From an uncultured Solobacterium sp. (GTDB lineage: Bacteria > Bacillota_I > Bacilli_A > Erysipelotrichales > Erysipelotrichaceae), in NCBI GenBank assembly GCA_905194705.1, contig CAJJTI010000001.1, positions 104,972 through 168,971 of the forward strand: a stretch of 64,000 bases of DNA, read 5' to 3'. Each line of letters starts with the position of its first letter. Position 1 is the first letter of the stretch. This document shows, piece by piece, positions 42,002 to 50,810 of this stretch. The notes beneath the pieces are model-generated. The model had not been told where the DNA came from. It did not search any database and was given only the letters and a program-made list of their open reading frames with translations. The position numbers and the translations under genes were made by a program.

Positions 42002-42745
42002 GAGCAGGGAGAAATTAACCATCACCTCCCTAGTAGGATTCTTTTTTAAACTTGTGGAACTCCAAGCTTGTAGTCTAGAGTATCCCTACTCTAATTATAA
42101 CGGAGATTAGTGTGAAAACACTAACCGCGGCTATTATTTCACGATGGAAACTACATAGCATGTTCTTTATTTCTGCGGAACCTAACATGAAAAAACCGAC
42201 CGAATTGCCCCGTATTCTCGATAGGCTCAAGATCCTTGTTTAATGTCCTAGGAAAGACGATAGGGATACTTCAGATACGCGTGAAGTTGCCTGAACATCG
42301 CGGAGGGCTATTTCTTGTGGGGATCTAATAGCCAATCTACCAAACTTTTAAGATTAGTTTTAACTCCCTCAGTCTTAAGTATCACTGAGTTACATACCCT
42401 TACATATAGTCGAAGGAAAACTACCCATTTTCTATACCGCAGGAGTCAGCAGGTATATAAAGAAATAGTCATAGGACTAAATCCTAACAGAGGCAAAAGT
42501 AAAAACAATGACCATGACGAAATACTTCTCAAAGCTAAAAACAAAGTCAATTATATTTATATTTGAAGTATTTCACAAGTTTGTACAATACTAATAATGC
42601 TTAGCATACATGTGCTTTACTAGAGCAAGTGTTTGTCTATATTTGTATTATCCGCAACACGCGTATAACACACAATATATCTTGTAGGATTTAGTCCTAT
42701 GTAAAAGATAGAGTATACTGATGAAAATACAGTATAGCATCTATC
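42002..42745 (-). other. Gene-free structured stretch upstream of tmRNA
   Basis: About 740 nt with no convincing ORF on either strand. It holds a 16-nt perfect inverted repeat (42471-42486 and 42685-42700), a TTAGTGT/ACACTAA hairpin with tetraloop GAAA on the plus strand at about 42105-42125, and a GGCTATT/AATAGCC stem near 42310. The density of stems suggests a structured RNA rather than lost genes. Confidence 0.45.
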
Positions 42746-42751
42746 TACCTA

Positions 42752-43618
42752 TTAGAGAGAACTTAAGAAATCATAAGTATCTTTCAGTTCATTCGGAATT
42801 ATAATCCGAAGTTTACCAATTTTACTTATTTCCTCATTTTTCCAGGTTGTAAACTGCTTATTCAAAAGCTCTATTTCATTTGAATATTGCTTGAATTTAA
42901 CTGCAGTTTCTGTATCAAGTTTTGCAGTTTCTTCTGCAACACGTTGATCAATAGAACCTTTAATGGCATTGAGACTTGCTTCAACAGCACGATGTTGCTT
43001 TTGCAGCTCAAAGTAAAGTTCTTCAACTTCTTCCTGTTTTACTGATGCAACATGACGATAAACTTTATCATCTTCTACTAACGCAGGATTTGATATTGCA
43101 TCAAACAGCTTTTCACGTGCTTCATGAATAGCACCACGAGGATGAATCTGCTTACCAATGATAGCAGCTTCTGCCCCAAGAGTGTAATAACGATTACGCT
43201 CCTTGATATCTAACTCTCCTAAGATATCTTCAAAAGAAGGATACTTAGGACTAGCGGGATATTCAGGAAGAGTAATACTTTCCTGCTCGCACCAATCCTT
43301 AAAAGAAAGCTCTTTTACAGCACGATGCTCAGCATCTTTTGCTTTAATTGCCTCTCGCATATATGCAATAAATGCATTGATTTCAGCAATTTTTCTGATC
43401 TCTTCTTTTAAAGAAAGTACTTCTGCAGAATTTAATCCTTGCGAGAGAGTAATGCGGTTGTCTGCACTTAATGTTTCTACAGTTGTAGTGATAAATCGAA
43501 TGTTATCAAGACGACTGTGAGCAGATGCAACATATTCTTTACCTATGTTGCAGAGATGATTTGCAGAAGTAGCAGTAATACCATCTGCTGCAAAAAAGAC
43601 TTTATTCTTTTCAGTCAT
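42752..43618 (-). CDS. Unknown 288-residue helical protein
   Basis: Long helical protein with a probable coiled coil near the C-terminus (LDTETAVKFKQYSNEIELLNK). No cysteines of note, no signal peptide. The plan recurs in Bacteroides phages but has no known function, to my knowledge. Confidence 0.65.
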   Translation of the reverse strand: MTEKNKVFFAADGITATSANHLCNIGKEYVASAHSRLDNIRFITTTVETLSADNRITLSQGLNSAEVLSLKEEIRKIAEINAFIAYMREAIKAKDAEHRAVKELSFKDWCEQESITLPEYPASPKYPSFEDILGELDIKERNRYYTLGAEAAIIGKQIHPRGAIHEAREKLFDAISNPALVEDDKVYRHVASVKQEEVEELYFELQKQHRAVEASLNAIKGSIDQRVAEETAKLDTETAVKFKQYSNEIELLNKQFTTWKNEEISKIGKLRIIIPNELKDTYDFLSSL

Positions 43619-43622
43619 ATGT

Positions 43623-43799
43623 TTAGTATTTTTCTATTTGTTTGTATAAAAGATATATAATAATTGCAATAAGAATCATAATATATCCAACACCTAACCA
43701 AATAGACGCTTTAAACATTATATATCCTATTAAAACAATTATTAAAAGAAAGAGTAGCAATACAATTGCTAATAGTACTAAAATGTTGAGGGCTCTCAT
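43623..43799 (-). CDS. 58-residue two-span membrane protein
   Basis: ATG at 43799, TAA at 43623. Two hydrophobic helices separated by FKASIWLG, basic tail YKQIEKY. Between RNA ligase and the helical protein. Confidence 0.6.
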   Translation of the reverse strand: MRALNILVLLAIVLLLFLLIIVLIGYIMFKASIWLGVGYIMILIAIIIYLLYKQIEKY

Positions 43800-43800
43800 A

Positions 43801-44493
43801 TTAAAGATCTTTATAATCGCAATACTTAATCTTTGTAATAATTCTCTTACCTCTGCGATTTAATAGACCACAAGGTGCTTTAAGTACAAGACCCTCAGCA
43901 ATATAGTCTTTATTTTCTGCAATTAAAGACTTGAAACCTGCTTTTACAAAATCCTCAGCTTCTTTAATAGTCATATAACCTACTAAAGGAACAATTTTAA
44001 GATTAAGCTTTTTAGCAATATCTTCACATGCTTCTCGAGTTAACCAAAGAGATTCACCTGTAGATGTAAGAATTCTTATATCAAACAAAATGAAATCACA
44101 ATGATCTTTAATATAGTTTCCACCTTTCTGAATCTTTAGGCCATACCCTTCTCCAAAGATTTCTACTTTTTCAGGATAAACAGTTTCTCCTATTTCTGTT
44201 TGTACTCCGAAAGCTTTATATAAGAGATCAAACTGAAACAATTCCTCCATTCGCTTATGTAAGTGAGTGGGAATGCTTGCATTTTCAGTTTTGCCTCGAA
44301 TTTCAATCATTCTTAGACCTGGATGAAAACAACAAGACATATTAGTTCCATCAATCTTTTCAGTAGCTTCCCATTTAAGATCTTTAAGAACTTCAAACTC
44401 AGATTCCGAATATTCTCCAAGAATTATCGGTTTCTTAGGTTTTGTCATATCTCTTTTATAGAGAGTATTGATTTTTTGATAATAACTACTCAT
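43801..44493 (-). CDS. RNA ligase, Rnl2-type
   Basis: 230 residues. Nucleotidyltransferase motifs: ATEKIDGTN (motif I, Lys adenylylated), EIRGKTE (motif III region), IFGEGYG, EGLVLK (motif IV) and ITKIKYCD (motif V). It seals 3'-OH/5'-phosphate breaks in RNA, as T4 Rnl2 does, and in phages typically repairs tRNAs cut by host anticodon nucleases. The length is that of a minimal Rnl2 core. Fits with the large tRNA set. Confidence 0.9.
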   Translation of the reverse strand: MSSYYQKINTLYKRDMTKPKKPIILGEYSESEFEVLKDLKWEATEKIDGTNMSCCFHPGLRMIEIRGKTENASIPTHLHKRMEELFQFDLLYKAFGVQTEIGETVYPEKVEIFGEGYGLKIQKGGNYIKDHCDFILFDIRILTSTGESLWLTREACEDIAKKLNLKIVPLVGYMTIKEAEDFVKAGFKSLIAENKDYIAEGLVLKAPCGLLNRRGKRIITKIKYCDYKDL

Positions 44494-44495
44494 AC

Positions 44496-44795
44496 TTAAC
44501 TTATTTCTTCTATTCCATACTTTTCAATGAACTCTATATTTCGAGTACACATTCTTTTAATCGTTGCTATATGATGAGCAAGATTTCCAGAAGTTATCTT
44601 AACACAAACTTCAGATATACCAATGAAATTATGATAAAACATAGTTTCTCCTTGCTCTTTCTTCATTTTATCCGCCCAATTAGATGCTAAGAAACGAATC
44701 GAATTAACTTCATGAGAACAATTGCCTGTTGTTACTTTATCACATTTATTTTTGAGAGCTTCAAACCAGTGAATTATATCTTCTTTTGTTATCAT
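44496..44795 (-). CDS. Unknown 99-residue helical protein
   Basis: Helical, with His pairs and several Cys (NCSHEV, MCTRN). No motif. Follows the structured stretch at 44796-45130. Confidence 0.6.
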   Translation of the reverse strand: MITKEDIIHWFEALKNKCDKVTTGNCSHEVNSIRFLASNWADKMKKEQGETMFYHNFIGISEVCVKITSGNLAHHIATIKRMCTRNIEFIEKYGIEEIS

Positions 44796-45130
44796 TTTAC
44801 TAAAAATTTTGTGTCCATCCTGAGTCTCGCTCTCAGTTCCCCTGTATTACCAGGCCCTATCTAACATCTTACTTTCATCTTTCGTTCGCGACCTCCAGAT
44901 TATCCTCGAAGTATGTCTCCTTCATGTACTAGAACTAAATATACGGTACACTATCTTTCCAATGAAAGGTGAGACGGCGAGCTAGTTTAAATTAAAGTTA
45001 TCTTACACATGAACCTTCTTAAACCTCAGCTGAACACCTAAGAGATTTAAGGAATTCACTTCCACCTTCTACCTGTCCGTGTTCAGTACAGAGCGGTACT
45101 TTCCTTCTACCTCAGATAACTTTAATATAG
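44796..45130 (-). other. Structured leader between tRNA-Ile2 and the 99-residue gene
   Basis: 335 nt without ORF. A 10-bp closing stem AAAGTTATCT/AGATAACTTT (44993-45002 and 45115-45124) encloses about 110 nt. It could be a 5' regulatory region of the next gene or a separate small RNA. Confidence 0.4.
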
Positions 45131-45204
45131 TGGGCCCTACCAGACTTGAACTGATAACCTACTGATTATGAGTCAGTTGCTCTAACCAATTGAGCTAAGG
45201 GCCC
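45131..45204 (-). tRNA. tRNA-Ile2/Met (CAU)
   Basis: Acceptor GGGCCCT/AGGGCCC, anticodon stem ACTGA/TCAGT with loop CTCATAA (CAU), D arm GCTC...GAGC, T loop TTCAAGT, discriminator A. Body resembles bacterial tRNA-Ile2 whose C34 is modified to lysidine. Confidence 0.9.
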
Positions 45205-45335
45205 TAAAATAAGTACTGTTCTTCGTTTTGAGACTTAACATACTCTGATTCTCAGTTCTGATACCTCTCGGGAGCTTTAACGCGTATTAGGAAGATGAAC
45301 CCTCATCGCTCGGCTTTCGCTTAGTACTTATGTGA

Positions 45336-45425
45336 TTACATTAGAGCTAGAATTATTGCTGCAAGTGCAGCTACTATTAATAGTCCTACTCCTAATATTT
45401 GATTTCCATCAAAATCTTCTTCCAT
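45336..45425 (-). CDS. 29-residue membrane peptide
   Basis: ATG at 45425. Acidic start MEEDFDG, then one transmembrane helix (GLLIVAALAAIILAL). No further evidence. Confidence 0.45.
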   Translation of the reverse strand: MEEDFDGNQILGVGLLIVAALAAIILALM

Positions 45426-45450
45426 AACTTAATAGAAATTTAATAATTAA

Positions 45451-45547
45451 AAAGTTAAGGTGTGCTAACATGGGCTATTATTCAGCCTAGTACTGAGCCA
45501 TGTTCTCTATACTACTATACACCAGTAGACTAACCTTCCTCCTTAAC
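45451..45547 (-). ncRNA. Stem-closed RNA with terminator tail
   Basis: Closed by GTTAAGG/CCTTAAC and followed by TTTTTAAT on the minus strand. Inside, AACATGG/CCATGTT encloses a GGCTGAATAATAGCC hairpin. About 97 nt, no ORF: likely a small RNA with its own terminator. Confidence 0.5.
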
Positions 45548-45802
45548 TCTACCTATTCCCACGCCTTCCAATGGGTAAACAATAACAGCCTGTATGCCTA
45601 CAGGAGAATCTACACTTTACGATCATGTAGTTTAATTCAGGTTTGTGGGTATGAGCCACTCTATCTGGTATCGTTTAATCAACAAAATTCAACACTTGTG
45701 GAATCAAGTTTTAGTCGCGTTTTCTGCATAATACTTATTGCGTAAGCATTAGAGGCTCTGCTTTCTCCTAACGAATTCGTTTGAAAATAGGTAAAAAATA
45801 GA

Positions 45803-45832
45803 GCCTACACCTCCGATCAAAGAGATGTAGGC
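45803..45832 (-). other. Conserved hairpin, loop TTTGATCG (copy 1)
   Basis: Minus strand GCCTACATCTC, loop TTTGATCG, GAGGTGTAGGC, then TCTATTTTTT. One of four hairpins with the same loop and unrelated but compensated stems. Confidence 0.7.
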
Positions 45833-45975
45833 AATGTTTATCGTCCTTTTAGAACTTCATAGTTTTAGTATGGGTTCCTTCTCTTATATATGGTTTTTCC
45901 ATATATTTAATAGAGAAAACTGTAACGTTCTATTACAGGGACTACACCTTTGGTGAAGCAGGTAGGATTTTCTGC

Positions 45976-46140
45976 CTAACGGCGATAAGTGCGGGGAAAG
46001 TATGCTGCATTGTGGCGAACCTTTCGGAACACACGTACATAAACAGGTTTACCTTCATTATCCTTTACAGGATTTCCCTCCTCATCGAGAAGAACTTCTT
46101 TGAAAGCCATCGTAATAGCCTTCATGTTCATTTTTGCCAT
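45976..46140 (-). CDS. Unknown 54-residue protein
   Basis: ATG at 46140. Helix then a beta region (YVRVFRKVRHN) with basic tail PRTYRR. No UGA codon. Probably a small DNA- or RNA-binding protein, not proved. Confidence 0.55.
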   Translation of the reverse strand: MAKMNMKAITMAFKEVLLDEEGNPVKDNEGKPVYVRVFRKVRHNAAYFPRTYRR

Positions 46141-46169
46141 CGTTTCTTTTTATTTAATGAATGATATTT

Positions 46170-46385
46170 TTATTCTAATTCCTTTTCAACTAAGTAATCA
46201 AAAACTTGTTCTAACTGTTCTTTAGTTAAATCGTTACACCAACTCACTTCAACTCCAAGAATAGAAGTAAGAGTTATGTCTTTATTACTATCAAGTGCAT
46301 CAAGAACATAATAGTACATCCTTTCATTTACAACTGCACCACTTGCAAGTTGTTTACCTCTAAACTTTAACATATTCTTAAACAT
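46170..46385 (-). CDS. Unknown 71-residue protein
   Basis: Mostly helical, acidic C-terminus (TKEQLEQVFDYLVEKELE). No motif. Confidence 0.55.
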   Translation of the reverse strand: MFKNMLKFRGKQLASGAVVNERMYYYVLDALDSNKDITLTSILGVEVSWCNDLTKEQLEQVFDYLVEKELE

Positions 46386-46401
46386 TATACTGTTAAATTA
46401 G

Positions 46402-46472
46402 AACAGAAGAGAGGAATCGAACCCCTATTTTAACCTTATCAGTGTTACGTTCTACCATTGAACTACTTCTGT
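46402..46472 (-). tRNA. tRNA-Ile-like (GAU), weak anticodon stem
   Basis: Acceptor ACAGAAG/CTTCTGT, D arm GTTCAATGGTAGAAC, anticodon stem TAACA/GGTTA (closing mismatch) with loop CTGATAA, T arm AGGGG-TTCGATT-CCTCT. A second GAU tRNA besides that at 32467. Confidence 0.8.
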
Positions 46473-46516
46473 TTGTTGGGAGGATTGCCGTAGGCTCCTC
46501 CCTAGCCTTAAAGAAC

Positions 46517-47695
46517 TTAATTCGACATCTTATCTACAAGATCCGATACCATCTTAAGTCCCATCGCATCCATGGCAGCATTGCCATTACTAGTGTTTCC
46601 ACCAGCCATAACAATTTTAGGAAGTTCCAGCTTCGATAAAGCTTCAGCTACACCAATCTTCGTTTGCATCTCAATCTCTGCCTTTTCCTTAGGACTAAGA
46701 CCTGCACGTACTAATGCTGCCTGACGGAATGCTTCTGCATCACCTTCAGCCTTCACTTTCTTTGCATTTTCCATAGCTTCTTTAGCAGCAAGTGATGCTA
46801 CTTCATAAGCCTGTTGAGCCTTAGTTACCTCGACTGCTTTTACTTTTTCCTGCTCCCACTTTGCAGTCATAGCAGCAGCTTTACCAAGCTCCTCTGCCTT
46901 AATTGCATCCTGTTGAGCAGCAGCGGCTTGCGCCTTTGCAGTCTGGATATCCATGTTTGCTTTCTGTTGCTGAGCAATCTGCTTCTTAACTGTTTCAGAA
47001 TAGTCAATTTTAGAAACTGCTACCTGACCGATCTCTAAACCATAGTAGGCAAACGGCGAAGATTCACTACGTTTGTATCCACCAGCAGAGAGAGAATCGG
47101 GGATAAGAGTTGCAATATTAACCAGCTTTTTATCTCCTGAAATTGCATCCAGAATCTCAACTCGCTTTACAGAAGTTTTGTATACACCATTATTGAGCTG
47201 GTCAGTGATATACTCAATAAGGTCGTTCTTCTTTTCAGCATAAGATTCAAATGCAGACATCAGAGGACCAGACGCATAAATAACCTTGGTAACAGTAGGC
47301 CGAACGAGGTCATTAATAAGCCTATCCATACCGTTATAATCCGTCTGAATACGTGCTAGATACTTAGGATCAGTAGGGAGTTTAACTCGAAGTGAACCAT
47401 ACACCATACCATCCGACGCATCATTAAAGATCACGGGAATAGGACTTCCCATCTGTTGACCAGCATCGTTGTCAGATCCGAACCAGAGCTGCTGAGTCTT
47501 GTAATAGACCGTCGTCTTACCCCACCACTGCCAGTGGAAGCCAGGCGTCGTCCAATACTCCATGTTACCCGTAAGGGGGTACTGGTTGACCACAATAGTT
47601 TCGTTCTTCACATCCTCTCCAATCTTACCGAGAAACACAACGCAGAAAACTGCGAACACTGCCACGAAGACAGCAATAATCTTTTTTAAATTCAT
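46517..47695 (-). CDS. SPFH/band-7 (prohibitin-like) membrane protein
   Basis: 392 residues. N-terminal transmembrane helix (IIAVFVAVFAVFCVVFLG), an SPFH core around residues 30-240, then a long Ala/Glu/Lys coiled coil (KAQAAAAQQDAIKAEELGKAA). This is the stomatin/flotillin plan that forms membrane rings and controls proteases such as FtsH. Phage versions may organise the membrane or protect lysis regulators. Composition is richer in GC than neighbours. Confidence 0.85.
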   Translation of the reverse strand: MNLKKIIAVFVAVFAVFCVVFLGKIGEDVKNETIVVNQYPLTGNMEYWTTPGFHWQWWGKTTVYYKTQQLWFGSDNDAGQQMGSPIPVIFNDASDGMVYGSLRVKLPTDPKYLARIQTDYNGMDRLINDLVRPTVTKVIYASGPLMSAFESYAEKKNDLIEYITDQLNNGVYKTSVKRVEILDAISGDKKLVNIATLIPDSLSAGGYKRSESSPFAYYGLEIGQVAVSKIDYSETVKKQIAQQQKANMDIQTAKAQAAAAQQDAIKAEELGKAAAMTAKWEQEKVKAVEVTKAQQAYEVASLAAKEAMENAKKVKAEGDAEAFRQAALVRAGLSPKEKAEIEMQTKIGVAEALSKLELPKIVMAGGNTSNGNAAMDAMGLKMVSDLVDKMSN

Positions 47696-47712
47696 ATGAT
47701 TTTATAAAGTGA

Positions 47713-47793
47713 TTAATGTTTTCTTTTGTTTTTAAAGCAATCTATTAATAATATCAATAAACAGATTACAAGAATTATAAATAGAGGCGCCAT
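47713..47793 (-). CDS. 26-residue membrane peptide
   Basis: ATG at 47793. One transmembrane helix (LFIILVICLLILLI) and a basic tail KNKRKH. Confidence 0.4.
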   Translation of the reverse strand: MAPLFIILVICLLILLIDCFKNKRKH

Positions 47794-47800
47794 ATATTTT

Positions 47801-47956
47801 CTACCTCTTAATAAAGTAATAGAAAGGTATAATAGCCTTCCATGTTATCTTACGATTAGTTATTTTCCATACATCTAACAGTTGAAAAACAACTGCAGTA
47901 TAATAAAAAATAAATAAAAATTCTAAGAGAATAATTGCAAATCTAAAGAACCACAT
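47801..47956 (-). CDS. 51-residue membrane protein
   Basis: ATG at 47956. N-terminal aromatic transmembrane helix (FAIILLEFLFIFYY), then a basic part KITNRKITWK. One of several tiny membrane genes here. Confidence 0.5.
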   Translation of the reverse strand: MWFFRFAIILLEFLFIFYYTAVVFQLLDVWKITNRKITWKAIIPFYYFIKR

Positions 47957-47966
47957 AGTTTAATCG

Positions 47967-48266
47967 TCATCTTGGAGTACTAGCAATACTAGAATTATTA
48001 TTAATACTATTTCCATTAGGTTGATAAATTTTGATTGTTTGAGGGCGTACATCAATGATTAATGTATCACGACGATGTGTAAGATTACTATTAACTACCT
48101 TTTCTAAAGAATCTACCTTATATTCAAGATAGTTAATCTCTTTTGTAAACTTATCTGTCCAGTCTTCAGTAATTCTACCTTGAACTCCAAAAAAAGCAAA
48201 ATTTACTATAAAGACAAAACCTATTATAATAAATATTGCAAGAGCTCGTAAACTTTTATTTTCCAT
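47967..48266 (-). CDS. Membrane-anchored coiled-coil protein
   Basis: 99 residues: an N-terminal transmembrane helix (LAIFIIIGFVFIVNFAF), then a coiled coil (INYLEYKVDSLEKVV) and an Asn/Ser-rich tail. Similar in plan to the DUF6549-like protein at 9517 and to inner-membrane spanins. Directly before a lipoprotein gene, which fits an i-spanin/o-spanin pair, although this is only a suggestion. Confidence 0.6.
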   Translation of the reverse strand: MENKSLRALAIFIIIGFVFIVNFAFFGVQGRITEDWTDKFTKEINYLEYKVDSLEKVVNSNLTHRRDTLIIDVRPQTIKIYQPNGNSINNNSSIASTPR

Positions 48267-48269
48267 AAA

Positions 48270-48512
48270 CTAATACTGACAAGAACACTCAGGAGAATGA
48301 AGTAAAAATTTTTCTCCATAGTTTGTAATATACTTATGCCCATGATACATGAATTCATAGTATTCACAAACAAGACTTCCTCTTTGTGTATAAACTTTAA
48401 AGGAAGTTGCAGTAATCTTTTCTGGTTCTTTTTTCTGAGAATTGTTGTGGTCTACTTCACAACAAGATACTGCAAATACACATAATGCGAGTACAATGAG
48501 TAACTTTTTCAT
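48270..48512 (-). CDS. Phage-encoded lipoprotein
   Basis: 80 residues. Signal peptide with lipobox FAVSC. The mature part ends HSPECSCQY, like HNPKCHC of the lipoprotein at 24232-24450; both have a GH(K/D)YI strand. Likely outer-membrane anchored. Paired with the coiled-coil membrane protein next to it. Confidence 0.75.
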   Translation of the reverse strand: MKKLLIVLALCVFAVSCCEVDHNNSQKKEPEKITATSFKVYTQRGSLVCEYYEFMYHGHKYITNYGEKFLLHSPECSCQY

Positions 48513-48546
48513 ATTTTTACCATAATTATTTTCTTAAAAAAATAAA

Positions 48547-48663
48547 AGAGATAGACTGTACGTTTGGATCATCTAAAATGTGACCTCACAATGGTTACAA
48601 CCCTACAGCTAGGTACTGTTGCCATATATTCTTTCGAATCTTCAGACTTTGCCACCTATCTCT
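48547..48663 (-). ncRNA. Stem-closed RNA with terminator tail
   Basis: 117 nt closed by AGAGATAG/CTATCTCT and followed on the minus strand by TTTATTTTTTT. Contains several inner short stems, no ORF. Looks like a small RNA ending in an intrinsic terminator just upstream of the lipoprotein gene. Confidence 0.5.
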
Positions 48664-48677
48664 ATTATTTTCTAGGA

Positions 48678-48705
48678 CCTATAACACCGATCAAAGTGTT
48701 ATAGG
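48678..48705 (-). other. Conserved hairpin, loop TTTGATCG (copy 2)
   Basis: Minus strand CCTATAACAC, loop TTTGATCG, GTGTTATAGG. All ten base pairs are canonical. A weaker outer stem (ATTTTCTAG/CTAGATAAAT) may close a larger domain at 48667-48722. Confidence 0.7.
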
Positions 48706-49999
48706 TAAAAAGTGATAAACATTCCAGCTAGATAAATTCTAATTATGAGCTTATTGCACCAGCTCTTTAACCTTCGTATCATCCGTGTGCAACCTTCGAT
48801 ATTACTTGTACAGGCATGTTTATCAATAAGAGCAGATATTCATTTGGCTATCAATCATATGACCTCTCATATGCAATTGACTGCTACATCAAACATTCGT
48901 AGTTACAGCTACTAATAGTTTCTATTTTCCCAAACATCATTTAATCTGTACATTGCTTGACGTCTGTTTGCTCTTATAAACTACTAAGTGTAAGTTTCCT
49001 TGCGACAACTTAATCTTCTCGTTTTTCATTGTGACTACGGTAGGCTCCGCCCCTACTCTACTGACCTTCTCGGGCCAGTCTTTTACTGCATTCGTCTCTT
49101 AGTCAACCACCTTAAACATAGATCAAGCAGCCTACTGTCACTATGCACCTTCATCTACTCATAGGCTTGATCAGAAGGATTTAAAAAATTAGAGGTACTT
49201 ACGTATGCAACTTCCCTCCGCCCGATACTAGGATCTCTTATGATCTGCTAGCCGTTGCAGCCTCTGCCAAGGCATCTCTGTTTTACTTAATCACTGGCAG
49301 GATCATAAGCTTATCAGATAGAGATTTTTGTAGAACTAAGCATCTACTCCCATTGTTATCAGTTATATAATATTTAACACATTCTATTAAAAATACCACT
49401 CTGTAACGCATGCCCTTGCAGTGGTATTAATTTCGTTATAATAAGCTGGCTTTCCCTATTAAAAGATCTCTAAACCTAAACTACAGAATTTAGAAGTAAA
49501 GTTATTCAATTAGAGATATCCTTGCTGTACCTTTTGTATTTACACATTTGTTAATCTGGGATAATATAACTCATGCTAACTAAATACTCATGGCCTCGAC
49601 TCAAGTTATTCTACTCCTTCCCTCTAAACTTATAACGAGTGGACTCCCTTAGTAGACAAAGGACTCATCAATAGATTAACCACTTCTATTGACCTGCAGT
49701 TTAACTCTCCGAATCTCACGGAGTAATCCATGCAACTGTACATAGATCTTGTTCTTTTATTATACGACACAAGTCATCGTAGAAGAATTACAACTTCTTC
49801 AAATGGTTCACCCTAAATAATTACAGAACTTATTCCTTCAACACTAAACTGACAGACCATGTTGAAGTTAGGATACGGCTGGTTTTAATTATTCAGAATT
49901 GCCTTAACTCCCCTCAAATTCATTATAGGCTTATTATAATTGAATTATGGGTTTATCCATAATAGTTTAGGTTTGTGTTAACCCTCTTAAGTCCGTAGG
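48706..49999 (-). other. 1.3-kb gene-free region of stem-closed RNA domains
   Basis: No convincing ORF even with UGA as Trp. A row of closed domains is visible: 48818-48981 (GTTTAT..TAAGAGCA with TGCTCTTATAAAC), 49237-49309 (CTTATGATC/GATCATAAG), 49392-49428 (AATACCACT/AGTGGTATT, then TTTTTAAT, a terminator), 49466-49517 (ATCTCTAA/TTAGAGAT). It looks like one or more large ornate RNAs, such as the phage GOLLD or ROOL types that lie in tRNA clusters; the class is not shown. Confidence 0.5.
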
Positions 50000-50086
50000 C
50001 TATTTTTCTTGAGCTTCAATAGCATTATCATCGACAAATTCATCTACTAAAGATTGCCCAATATCATTCGTCTCAATATCTTCCAT
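50000..50086 (-). CDS. 28-residue acidic peptide
   Basis: ATG at 50086 to TAG at 50000; sequence is strongly acidic. Borders the gene-free region. Low support. Confidence 0.35.
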   Translation of the reverse strand: MEDIETNDIGQSLVDEFVDDNAIEAQEK

Positions 50087-50088
50087 GC

Positions 50089-50256
50089 CTAAGCGTATTT
50101 AGTACAAGATATAATTGTTATTTTACTTGTAGAATAATTTTGTGCTTTTTGTATTGCTTCCTCATCAGAAGTTGCAATAACAAAAGCAAAACTTTGAACT
50201 GGTAAATTATCCTCGTTATAAAAATAATATTCTACACAATATTTACTTCCTACCAT
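50089..50256 (-). CDS. Unknown 55-residue protein
   Basis: ATG at 50256; strand-rich (YCVEYYFYN, SFAFVIATS) then helix EEAIQKAQNY, ending CTKYA. Typical small dsRBD-like plan, no motif. Confidence 0.5.
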   Translation of the reverse strand: MVGSKYCVEYYFYNEDNLPVQSFAFVIATSDEEAIQKAQNYSTSKITIISCTKYA

Positions 50257-50458
50257 TTTTAGTTGTAATTTGAATGGCTCTATATACACCATAAATAATA
50301 AGAAGTGTATTGATAATGGGAGTCAATAAGATAATAAATTCTCCTGTCGTAAATAAGTTAAAAATTTGCGACTTGAAAAGTTCTCGATCTTTAAAGTATA
50401 CTGCAATTATTATCATTACAATAACTACGAGAGTTATTTTATATATAAACCAAAACAT
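50243..50458 (-). CDS. 71-residue two-span membrane protein
   Basis: ATG at 50458. Two transmembrane helices (ITLVVIVMIIIAVYF and IILLTPIINTLLIIYG), basic end TTKNGRK. Overlaps the next gene by 14 nt. Confidence 0.55.
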   Translation of the reverse strand: MFWFIYKITLVVIVMIIIAVYFKDRELFKSQIFNLFTTGEFIILLTPIINTLLIIYGVYRAIQITTKNGRK

Positions 50459-50478
50459 AATTTTAATTTTTAATTTTG

Positions 50479-50549
50479 GATGTGAAACAGGACTCGAACC
50501 TGCGACCCTCAGCACAACCTGCCGCTCTACCAACTGAGCTATTCACATC
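50479..50549 (-). tRNA. tRNA-His-like (GUG), degenerate anticodon stem
   Basis: Acceptor ATGTGAA/TTCACAT with an extra G-1 opposite C73, good D arm GCTCAGTTGGTAGAGC and T arm GCAGG-TTCGAGT-CCTGT. The anticodon loop is TTGTGCT (GUG) but the stem bases do not pair. A second His-type tRNA, perhaps decayed. Confidence 0.65.
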
Positions 50550-50697
50550 TTTTCACTAACCTTCTTACTATATGTTTTACTGCAACAACATCATAATAAT
50601 ATCCGTTAGCGTCCCAAATAGGTTGCAGCCTATATTTTATTAAAAATCTGTATCTCTTATTTAGTCATTGATACAGTTCGAACTCTCAAGGATGCAA
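50539..50697 (-). CDS. 52-residue protein (TTG start, two UGA-Trp)
   Basis: TTG at 50697; reads MHPWEFELYQWLNKRYR with two UGA codons as Trp, then a Tyr-rich and a basic C-terminal helix. The stop lies in the 5' end of the His-like tRNA, the same arrangement as in the YRI genes. Low but real-looking coding pattern. Confidence 0.4.
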
Positions 50698-50810
50698 GTA
50701 TTAGAATCAATTATGCTGCCTTATGTTATCCTAACAGAAAAATTCTGTACAGCAGTGGAATCATCTAAATTCACCAAATCTTTTACTGAAGCCTGAAAGT
50801 ATACGTAATT

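Noticed and set aside
42315-42566. Plus-strand frame of 83 codons upstream of the tmRNA
   Set aside because: No promoter or homology, crosses visible RNA stems, and composition is not protein-like.
48270-48512. Transmembrane anchor instead of lipoprotein
   Set aside because: The hydrophobic segment is short and ends in a clear lipobox cysteine followed by polar residues, favouring a lipoprotein.
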